Positions 1 through 7,000 of a stretch of DNA of 11,719 bases are shown piece by piece; position 1 is the first letter of the stretch; the number at the start of each line of letters is the position of its first letter. The DNA comes from Desulfarculus sp. (lineage in GTDB: Bacteria; Desulfobacterota; Desulfarculia; Desulfarculales; Desulfarculaceae). The notes under the pieces were generated by a model that saw only the letters and a list, made by a program, of their open reading frames with translations, was not told the DNA's origin and did no database searches. The translations under genes and the position numbers were made by a program. The stretch is taken from assembly GCA_020216625.1 (NCBI GenBank), contig JAIUYB010000029.1, forward strand, positions 1-11,719, given 5' to 3'.

Positions 1-523
1 TTTCGCCAAGAAACTCGCGGCGCAGGGCGATCAGCCCCGCCCGCATGGCGGCGGCGGTCAATCCCCGCGCCGGGCGGTTGACCCGCCGGAAGGCGGCCTC
101 GCTGACCGCGTCCAGGCTGGGCACCAGCAGGTCGGCCTCGCAAAGGGCGGCCCGCACCCGCGGATCGCCCACCAGGGTGGCGTTGGTCAGCACCGCCCGC
201 CGGGCCGGGGTCAGGTCGCGGACCCGGCGCAGGATCGCGCCCAGTTCGGAGTGGAGGGTGGGCTCGCCCGAGCCAGCCAGGGTGATGAAATCCGGCGGGC
301 TTTCCAGCTCATCCAGGCGCTGGGCCAGCTCGGCCAGGATTTGTTCCGGGTCGCGATACACGGCGCGTTGGCTGGTGAGGTCGGTGGTGGGGCCCAGCTC
401 GCAGTAGACGCAATCCAGGGAGCAGGTCTTGGGCAACACCAAATCCAGGCCCAGGCTCATGCCCAGACGGCGGCTGGGCACCGGACCGAAGACGGCTTGG
501 CTTTGGTTGGACGAACCGCGCAA
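1..523 (-). CDS. Radical SAM protein, COG0731-like (partial, C-terminus beyond window)
   Basis: About 174 N-terminal residues are visible; the rest lies off the left edge. Near the N-terminus is the block VFGPVPSRRLG (residues 11-21), followed by a radical SAM cluster motif Cys34-x3-Cys38-x2-Cys41 within KTCSLDCVYCELG, and then GSGEPTLHSELG, the SAM-contacting GGE-like strand. This order is typical of the COG0731 family, which is related to wyosine synthetase-type radical SAM proteins; such proteins bind a 4Fe-4S cluster and cleave S-adenosylmethionine, but the substrate cannot be told from this fragment. No ATG precedes the conserved block. I chose TTG at 523-521 because GAGGTG lies just upstream of it. 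Another TTG lies 12 nt further upstream, an in-frame TGA closes the frame soon after that, and a GTG at 481-479 starts too close to the conserved block. It is divergent from the dus operon. Family call firm; start uncertain. Confidence 0.88.
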   Translation of the reverse strand, partial: MRGSSNQSQAVFGPVPSRRLGMSLGLDLVLPKTCSLDCVYCELGPTTDLTSQRAVYRDPEQILAELAQRLDELESPPDFITLAGSGEPTLHSELGAILRRVRDLTPARRAVLTNATLVGDPRVRAALCEADLLVPSLDAVSEAAFRRVNRPARGLTAAAMRAGLIALRREFLGE

Positions 524-567
524 CCAGCACCTCAAAGGCGCGATAACGTTGAGTCAGGCTAAACCAA

Positions 568-596
568 AGCATGGTTCAGGCCTGGTGGCTTGTCAA
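568..596 (-). promoter_or_regulatory. Possible promoter for the radical SAM gene
   Basis: On the minus strand a perfect -35 hexamer TTGACA (596-591) is followed after 17 bp by CATGCT (573-568), a poor -10 match (3 of 6). The position upstream of the radical SAM start, with a leader of roughly 40 nt, is sensible. The weak -10 keeps confidence low. Confidence 0.35.
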
Positions 597-618
597 GGGG
601 TTGACTGGTGGCGTTTGG

Positions 619-647
619 TTTACATCCCCGCCCCCCTCCGGTAGACT
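619..647 (+). promoter_or_regulatory. Possible sigma70-type promoter of the dus-ispH-nitroreductase operon
   Basis: TTTACA (619-624, 5 of 6 to the -35 consensus) and TAGACT (642-647, 4 of 6 to the -10 consensus) are separated by exactly 17 bp. Transcription would begin near 653-655, which is essentially at the ATG of dus (656). The mRNA would then be leaderless or nearly so, which agrees with the absence of a Shine-Dalgarno sequence before that ATG. Confidence 0.45.
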
Positions 648-655
648 TTACGGTC

Positions 656-1624
656 ATGCAACTAGCTGGACTGAAATTGGATTCCCCCTTCCTGGCCGCG
701 CCCATGGCCGGGGTCTCCAGCCCGGTGTGGCGGCTGATGGCCCGCCAGGGCGGGGCGGCCTTGGTCTACACCGAGATGGTCTCGGCGGTGGGGCTTCTGC
801 GCCGTCAGCCCCAGACCCTGCGTCTGATGCGTTCCCTGCCCGGGGAGGAGCCGGCCGCCCTGCAACTCTTCGGCGCGGACCCGGAGGTGATGGGTCGGGC
901 GGCGGCGCTGGCCGCGGGCCTGGACTATGCCATCATCGACCTCAACCTGGGCTGTCCGGTGCGCAAGGTGCGCCGCCAGGGGGCCGGCTCGGCCCTGTTG
1001 GACGACCCGGTCCGGGCGGCGGAGGTCACGGCGGCGGTGGTGGCCAACGCCGGCCGACCGGTGACGGTCAAGCTGCGCCTGGGCTATGACGCCGACACCA
1101 CCGAGGAGGTGGTGCCGGGTCTGGTGAGAGCCGGGGCGGCGGCCATCTGCCTGCACGCCCGCACCGTGCGCCAGGGCTATTCCGGCCAGGCCGACTGGGA
1201 GGCCATCGCCCGCCTGAAATCCTGGTGTCCGCTGCCGGTGATTGGCAACGGAGACGCCAAGGACGCGGCCAGCGCCAACGCCATGCTGGCGGCCACCGGC
1301 TGCGACGCGGTGATGATCGGGCGCGGGGCCCTGGCCGACCCCTGGGTTTTCGGCCAGGCGGCCGACCTCTGGGCCGGGCGGGAGCCGGGCGGGCCTTCGG
1401 CCGGGGAGCGTCTGGCGGCCTACAAGCGGCACGCGCTCAAGGCCCTGGAGCTGGGCGGCCAACGCCATGCCGTGCATTTCTTCCGCCAGTGCCTGATGAA
1501 CCACACCAAGGGCCGGGCCGGCGCGCCCTCCCTGCGCCGGGCGGTGGGCATGGCCGCCGACCTGGAGCGCCTGATGGCCCTGGCCGACGAGCTTTTCGAG
1601 CGCCTGGAGCGTGAGGCGGCATGA
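656..1624 (+). CDS. dusB: tRNA-dihydrouridine synthase (DusB-like)
   Basis: 322 aa, the normal length for the family. Dus enzymes use FMN and NADPH to reduce specific uridines in the tRNA D-loop. The N-terminal FMN-binding TIM barrel is evident: APMAGV (15-20), the catalytic-cysteine block NLGCPVRKV with Cys100, GAGSALL (109-115), VTVKLRLG with Lys139, LHART with His168, VIGNGD (195-200) and MIGRGALADPW (220-230). The helical tRNA-binding C-terminus follows, including HTKG (283-286). The GAGSALL and IGRGA signatures resemble DusB more than DusA or DusC. The start is chosen at ATG 656, where homologues begin a few residues before the first strand. It has no Shine-Dalgarno sequence. An alternative GTG at 608 has AAGGGG seven bases upstream and would add 16 residues of unlikely composition. 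It is the first gene of the operon; its TGA overlaps the next ATG (ATGA, 1621-1624), which implies translational coupling. Confidence 0.93.
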   Translation: MQLAGLKLDSPFLAAPMAGVSSPVWRLMARQGGAALVYTEMVSAVGLLRRQPQTLRLMRSLPGEEPAALQLFGADPEVMGRAAALAAGLDYAIIDLNLGCPVRKVRRQGAGSALLDDPVRAAEVTAAVVANAGRPVTVKLRLGYDADTTEEVVPGLVRAGAAAICLHARTVRQGYSGQADWEAIARLKSWCPLPVIGNGDAKDAASANAMLAATGCDAVMIGRGALADPWVFGQAADLWAGREPGGPSAGERLAAYKRHALKALELGGQRHAVHFFRQCLMNHTKGRAGAPSLRRAVGMAADLERLMALADELFERLEREAA

Positions 1625-3369
1625 AGGTGCGCCTGGCCCGCACGGCGGGATTCTGCATGGGGGTGCGCCGGGCCATGGAGTTGGCCCTGGCCGAGGCCCA
1701 CGAGCACCCGGCCGAACTGTGCTCCTACGGACCCCTGATCCACAACCCCCAGGTCCTGGAACTGCTGCGCTCCAAGGGCGTGGAGGTCTTGCGCGAGATG
1801 CCGCCCGCCGGTTCACGGACCGGCGGCACGGTCATCATCCGGGCCCACGGGGTGCCACCCCAGGCCAAGGCCAATCTCCAGGCGGCCGGCTTCGCCAAGG
1901 TGGTGGACGGCACCTGCCCCCGGGTGGTGAAAGTGCAGGCCATCATCGGCAAGGCCGCCCGGCGGGGGGCCATGGTGGTCATCGTGGGCGACGCCGACCA
2001 CCCGGAGGTGGTGGGCCTGATGGGCCACGCCGCCGGCCAGGGGGTGGTGGTCAGCCGGCCGGAGGAAGTGGCCGATTTGCCGGAGCGGGCGGGCCAGGTG
2101 GTGGTGGTGGCCCAGACCACCCAGAGCCAGGACCTCTTCGCCCGGGTGGTGGCCGCGCTGCAGGCCCGCTACGCCAACCTGGCGGTGCACGACACCATTT
2201 GCGAGGCCACCCACAGCCGCCAGGACGAGGTGCTGCGCCTGGCCGAGGAGGCGGACGGGGTGGTGGTGGTGGGCGGCCTGGAGAGCGGCAACACCAAGCG
2301 CCTGGCCCAGTTGGCCGCCCAGGGCGGCAAGCCGGCCTTTCTGGTGGAGAGCGAGGCCGACCTGGACCGGGCGGCCCTGGCCCGGCTGGGCGCGGTGGCG
2401 GTCACCGCCGGGGCCAGCACCCCCAACTGGATGATCAAGAAGGTGGTGCGCGAGATCGACACCATCCGCGGCCAGGGCGAGGGGGGGGTGAGCTTCTGGC
2501 TGCGCCGGGTGTTCCGCTTCCTGGTGCGCAGCCAGATGTTGGTGGGCCTGGGCGCGGCCGGCATGACCCTGGCCTCTTGCCTGCTTCAGGGCCTGGAGCC
2601 CCGGTTCGATTTGCTGGGGGTGGCCTTCCTCTACATCTACGCCATGCACATCCTCAATCATTTCCTGGACAAGGAGGCGGGCCAGTACAACGAGCCGGAC
2701 CGGGCCCAGTTCCTGGCCAAGCACCGGGTATTCCTGATCGGCTCCGGGGTGCTTTCGGCCCTGGCCGCGCTCATGCTCTGTGTCCGGCTGGGCCCCTGGC
2801 CCTTCGGCCTGGTGCTGGTGATGAGCGTGCTGGGCCTGCTCTATTCGGTGCCGGTGATTCCGGCCCGCCTGGAGCGACGCATCGGCTTCGAGCGCCTGAA
2901 GGACATTCCCGGCTCCAAGACCCTCTCCGCCGCCCTGGCCTGGGCCTGCCTGGTGGCCCTGTTGCCGGCGGTGGCCGAGGAGCGCCTGGACGCCTGGGCC
3001 ACGCCTCTGGCCTTCACCTTCACCTTGGTGTTGCTCTTCGTCCGCTGCGCCCTGTTCGACATCCTGGACGTGCAGGGCGACCTGATCGTGGGCAAGGAGA
3101 CCATCCCGCTTTTTCTGGGCGAGACCAAGACCCGGCGGTTGTTGCTGAACCTGACCCTGGGCCTGGCCGCGGTCCTGCTCCTGGCCCCGCTCCTCACCCC
3201 GGTCTCCAGCCTGGCCTGGGCGCTCCTGTTGCCGGTGGCCGGCCTGGGGGCGATGCAGGTGCTCCTGACCCGGTCCTGGCTGATGCCCGGGGCCATCTCC
3301 GAGGGCCTGGTGGACCTGAATTTCTGGTTGGCCGGGTTGGCGGCCCTGGCCTGGTCTTTATTCTTCTGA
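1621..3369 (+). CDS. ispH: 4-hydroxy-3-methylbut-2-enyl diphosphate reductase (IspH) fused to a UbiA-type prenyltransferase module
   Basis: 582 aa, about twice the usual IspH length. Residues 1-285 are a complete IspH, the last MEP-pathway enzyme, a 4Fe-4S protein yielding IPP and DMAPP. Visible are the cluster cysteines Cys12 (GFCMGVRRA), Cys99 (DGTCP) and Cys194 (TICEAT), substrate histidines His41, His76 and His127, Glu129 in DHPEV, the AQTTQS stretch, the S-x-N motif Ser222/Asn224, and TAGAST (262-267). Residues about 297-582 hold roughly nine hydrophobic helices with UbiA features: a weak first aspartate motif (Asn346, Asp350), YSVPVIPARL (408-417), KDIPG, and a good second motif DILDVQGD (480-487) followed by GKETIP. 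UbiA enzymes attach prenyl chains to acceptors in the membrane; the acceptor here is unknown. The join is at a G8 run (2481-2488), so the fusion may be slippage-dependent or a sequence error. The start ATG has GAGG four bases upstream and overlaps the dus stop. Confidence 0.9.
   Translation: MKVRLARTAGFCMGVRRAMELALAEAHEHPAELCSYGPLIHNPQVLELLRSKGVEVLREMPPAGSRTGGTVIIRAHGVPPQAKANLQAAGFAKVVDGTCPRVVKVQAIIGKAARRGAMVVIVGDADHPEVVGLMGHAAGQGVVVSRPEEVADLPERAGQVVVVAQTTQSQDLFARVVAALQARYANLAVHDTICEATHSRQDEVLRLAEEADGVVVVGGLESGNTKRLAQLAAQGGKPAFLVESEADLDRAALARLGAVAVTAGASTPNWMIKKVVREIDTIRGQGEGGVSFWLRRVFRFLVRSQMLVGLGAAGMTLASCLLQGLEPRFDLLGVAFLYIYAMHILNHFLDKEAGQYNEPDRAQFLAKHRVFLIGSGVLSALAALMLCVRLGPWPFGLVLVMSVLGLLYSVPVIPARLERRIGFERLKDIPGSKTLSAALAWACLVALLPAVAEERLDAWATPLAFTFTLVLLFVRCALFDILDVQGDLIVGKETIPLFLGETKTRRLLLNLTLGLAAVLLLAPLLTPVSSLAWALLLPVAGLGAMQVLLTRSWLMPGAISEGLVDLNFWLAGLAALAWSLFF
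2481..2488 (+). repeat. G8 homopolymer at the IspH/UbiA junction
   Basis: Eight consecutive G encode the end of Glu287 through the first base of Val290. Directly after them the +1 frame reads TGA (2489-2491). Loss of one G would end IspH after 289 aa, and the GTG at 2488-2490 would become an overlapping start (GTGA) for the membrane module, with an AGGGCGAGG purine stretch at 2474-2482 as a possible ribosome binding site. The run sits exactly in the inter-domain linker. Confidence 0.9.
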
Positions 3370-3383
3370 AAGGGAGGCGCGCG

Positions 3384-3989
3384 ATGAAGGTGAGCGAGGC
3401 GATCGGCAAGCGGCGTTCGGTGCGGGCCTTCGGGCAGGGGCCCATTTCCCGCGAGACGCTGACCGAGCTGGTGGCGGCGGCGCGGCTGGCTCCCTCGGCG
3501 GCCAATTTGCAACCCCTGGAATACGTGGTGGTGAGTCAGCCGGAGCGTTGCCAGCAGGTTTTCGACTGCCTGAAATGGGCGGCCTACACCCATCCGGTGG
3601 GCACCCCCGGCCCGGGCCAGCGCCCCACCGCCTACCTGATCGTCCTGGCGCGGCCGGAATACAAGGCCCCGGTGGGCTGGGCCTACGACGTGGGCGCGGC
3701 CCTGATGGCGGCCATCCTCTTGGCGATGGAAAAGGGCCTGGCCTCCTGCTGGCTCAAATCCATCAACCTGCCCCGGCTGGCGAAGATCATCAACCTGCCC
3801 GAGGGCCTGGAGATCGACTCGGTGCTGGCCCTGGGGACGGCGGCCGAGGAGCCGGGCCTGGTGGACCTCCCGCCCGGCCAGTCCGGCCGGGAGGCGATCC
3901 GCTACTGGCGCGACCAGGACGGCCGCCAGCAGGTGCCCAAGCGGGCCCTGGCCGACCTGCTGCACTGGGAGGTTTGCGTGGAGCGATAG
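3384..3989 (+). CDS. Nitroreductase family protein (FMN-dependent)
   Basis: 201 aa, a typical single-domain member. Members are homodimeric FMN enzymes that pass electrons from NAD(P)H to nitro compounds, quinones or other acceptors; the substrate cannot be deduced. Phosphate and flavin contacts expected at the N-terminus are present: KRRSVRAF (9-16) and APSAANLQP (36-44). The core helix follows as DVGAALMAAILLAMEKGL (102-119), then the SCWL strand, LALGTAAE (148-155) and the C-terminal PKRALADLLHWE (185-196), a usual ending for the family. A strong Shine-Dalgarno sequence AGGGAGG (3371-3377) lies six bases before ATG 3384, and the gap from the upstream stop is 14 bp, so it is the last gene of the dus operon. 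An upstream in-frame extension exists only because the frame stays open under ispH; the ribosome binding site and family alignment fix the start at 3384. Confidence 0.92.
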   Translation: MKVSEAIGKRRSVRAFGQGPISRETLTELVAAARLAPSAANLQPLEYVVVSQPERCQQVFDCLKWAAYTHPVGTPGPGQRPTAYLIVLARPEYKAPVGWAYDVGAALMAAILLAMEKGLASCWLKSINLPRLAKIINLPEGLEIDSVLALGTAAEEPGLVDLPPGQSGREAIRYWRDQDGRQQVPKRALADLLHWEVCVER

Positions 3990-4000
3990 CCATCGGCTGG

Positions 4001-4029
4001 CCGGTCCGGCGTCGTCGCCAACCGACCGG
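4001..4029. terminator. Hairpin in the convergent gap, possible bidirectional terminator
   Basis: CCGGTC (4001-4006) pairs with GACCGG (4024-4029), and inside it GGCG (4008-4011) pairs with CGCC (4016-4019) around a TCGT loop, with small unpaired bulges. It occupies the 43-bp gap between the nitroreductase stop and the stop of the large minus-strand gene. No T tract follows on either strand, so intrinsic termination is not assured. Confidence 0.35.
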
Positions 4030-4032
4030 AGT

Positions 4033-7000
4033 TCAGACCGCGGGGCGGGCCTGGGAGCGCAGATCCTGGGCCCGCTGGTCGAAGCGGGCCGCCAGTTGCA
4101 GGTCGAAGTCCTTGCCCAGCCAGCGGCGCTGGGCGGCCAGGGCGGGCCGGACCTCGGCCCAGAGGCGGTCCAGGTCGGCGAAGTCCTCCACCCGGGCCAA
4201 GCGGCTGGCTACCTGGCTCAGGAACTGGGTGCGCAACCGCTCCAGGTTCATCTCGAACAGGTCGCGGAGGCTCTGCTGCCGGTCCTGGGAAAGGGGCAGC
4301 TCCAGACCCTCCTCCCAGGCGGTCTGGAAAATGGCCTCCAGGTGGTCCAGCCGGTCCTCCTGGGCCAGGGCCTGGCGCGTCGCCTCCATCATCCGCTCTC
4401 CCAACCGGTTCAGGTTCTCGTTGAAGGCCGCCTCCAGGCGCCGCTGGTAGTCCAGGGTGCTGTAGGTGGTCAGCTTCAGGCGCTTGAGCTCCTGGTGGTA
4501 GATCCGCTTGAGCTTGGCCGGGGTGGAGGCCCGGCGTACGGCCTCGATCTTGCGGTCGATGCGGGCCAGGTCGGCCATGTCCACGCTGACGCTGTTGGCC
4601 AAGGGGTCGGGGTGCAGGGTCAGCCCCTGGCGGCTGCCCAGCAAGCGGGCGAGGGACCGCGGGCTGTTGAGCAGGGCCGAGGGCTCCACCTGGCTTAAGG
4701 CCTCGTTGACCAGCTCGAACTTGGTCTCCATCACCCGGGCCAGGGGGCGGAAGTCCACGGTCAGGATGGAGTGGGCGGCCCCGAACTCCAGCTTGGCGGC
4801 GGCGGCCAAGCCCAACAGCAGCAGGCGAACCTGGTTGTTGTTGTTCAGGCGCTCGGCGGCCTGGGCGAAGCTGGCCAGCCGCACCTCGCGGCGGGCATCG
4901 GCCAGGGAGCGCAGCAGGAAGCCTTGGTACTGGTTGGGTAGGGAGAGCAGGCCGCGGTAGAGGCGCAGGCCCTCGTAGAGGTCGCGCTCGAAATGGGTGA
5001 TGCCCATGGAGCGCAGGCCCTTGAGGCGATAGATGAAGGGCACCGGCACGTCGGCCCGCAACAGGGTCAGGTCCAGGGCGCTGATGTGGGTCAGGCCCCG
5101 CAGGCGCAAGAGTCGATCCAGGCCAGTGCCGAGCCGCCCCTGCTCCAGGAGATTGCCGCGCTCGGGCTCCACGCTGGGCAGGCGGGTGGATTCCAGGAGC
5201 TGGCGCAGGCTGGCGGTGGGAGCCTCGCCGCGCTGGATCTCCAGGTAATGCTCGCAGGCCAGGTGACGCCGGGCGTTGTCCTCCACCAGGCGCTCCTGGG
5301 CCCAGCGGGCGTTCTGGTTGCTGCGGGTCAGGTTGCGCAACTGGTTTTGGAGCGCAAAAAGGCGCTCCAGGAGATCCTCGGTGAGCAGGCCCTCCTCCCG
5401 GGCGGCGGTGGCCACGACGGCGAGCAGGAAAAGCGCCTCCACCAGGGGCGGGTCTTGGGCGCTCAGGAGTGGCTCCAGGGAGAGCAGGCTCACCTCGCCG
5501 GTGATGGCCTGGCGCGGACGGTCGTAATGGCGCAAGAGGAAGGCCAGGTCCTGGTGCAGGGCGCGGGGCAGCTCCAGACGGTGGGTGAGCGGCGAGGCCA
5601 GGTCGGGATGGCCCAGGGGCAAGGTCTGGCCAGGATCGTAGAGCAGCACCGCCAGCATCAACAACAACTCCAGTCGGGGCTGGCTGGCCAGTAGTTGGCC
5701 GAGGCTGGCGGTGAGGCTCTGAAACTGCAAGGGCGAGACCCCCACGATGCCGGTGGCGGTCTGTCCGAACTCCACCCGGGCCTGTTCGTGGCTGAGCTTC
5801 ATGTCCTGGAACTGGTCCAGGCGGCGGCTATACAGCGCGGTGAGCTTGGCGGCGGCGGCCAGGCGCTGGGCGGTCTGGGGGTGGCTGGTGGGCTGGGGCA
5901 GGAGCCGGTCCATCAAGTGGGGGCACTGCTCCACCAGACGACGCAGGTGGCCGGCGAAATCGCCCAGGTGGAAAAGCTGCTCCAGCAGGTAGTGCTCCAA
6001 CTGGCGCGTCAGGCCCCGGTGCTCCTGGTCCAGGGCTTGGCCGGCCAGACCCGGGGGCGAGGTCCGGGGTTCGCCGCCCTGGGCGCGCAGGAAACGCCCC
6101 ACCTCGTGGGCCCGGCGATCCATGGCCGCCAGACGCTCCTCCGGCACCTGGTCCAGGGGCTGGCCCAGGGTCAGGGTCAGCTCGCGCTTGAGCTGGGCCA
6201 GCTCGTGGGCCACATCCACGAAGCGCGGAGTCAGGGCGCCGGTGGCCTGGTCCAGGGTCAGGTAGAGGCCCGAATCGCGTACGTAGGCCTCGCCTCGGCG
6301 GGAGATCTCCTCGCGCAGACCGGCCAGCCATTCCGGCGAAAGCAGCTCCGGGGCCAGATCGGTCAACGCCTTGCGCAGTTTGCCCAGGCGCTCGTTCACT
6401 AGCCTGGGTGGCACCTCCAACAGCCGGTTCATGTTGATCAGCCGGCGCTCGCTGGTGTGCACGCAGATCCAGAGCAGGGTGAAGCCGGCGGCGGTGCCCA
6501 GGCGATGGAGCAAGCGGCCGGTGCCGTGCAGCTCGCTGTTCAGCAGGGCCCGGAAGAAATAGGGCCGGGCCGAGGAGTCTCCGGCGTAGAAGCGGCCCAC
6601 GAAGCGTCCGCCCTGCTGCATCAGTTCGATCACCATCTGGATGCGGGCCAGCTTGGCCGGATCATAGTCGGCCAGGGCCTCCTTGGTGCGGGGGCCGGCC
6701 CCCATCAGGTCACGCCAGCGCTCCAGATACTCGAACAGGTCGAAGAGCTTGAGCATCTTGCGGGCGGCCTTGGCCTGCACCCCGCCCAGGCGGCTGATCT
6801 GGTCGTCCAGAATGTCGTTCCAGTCCAACTCCTGGTCGGTCACCACCCGGATGGAGCTGTCATAGAGGCTGAACATCTCCTCCACCTGCTCCGGGCTCAG
6901 GCCGGCCTCGCTGGCGGCGGCGGCCTCGGCCACCGAGAGCAGGCGGTAGAGGCGGATGACGGCCACCGCCTCCTCCAGGCTCTGATAGCGGCTGACATCG

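Noticed and set aside
662..1816. A 384-codon minus-strand frame opposite dus and the start of ispH.
   Set aside because: Both strands cannot plausibly code here. The plus strand encodes clear Dus and IspH motifs; the minus frame is Arg/Gly/Pro/His-rich without recognisable domains.
1611..3383. A long in-frame upstream extension of the nitroreductase through the whole of ispH.
   Set aside because: The extension is low-complexity Gly/Pro/Arg sequence in a frame that overlaps ispH. AGGGAGG before ATG 3384 and family alignment define the true start. I did note that a one-base insertion in the G8 run would lead into this frame, but saw no reason to think it is used.
4834..4845. Asn4 run encoded by a repeated AAC in the large gene, considered as a variable repeat.
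   Set aside because: Four units are too few to suggest contingency-locus behaviour, and the frame is intact.
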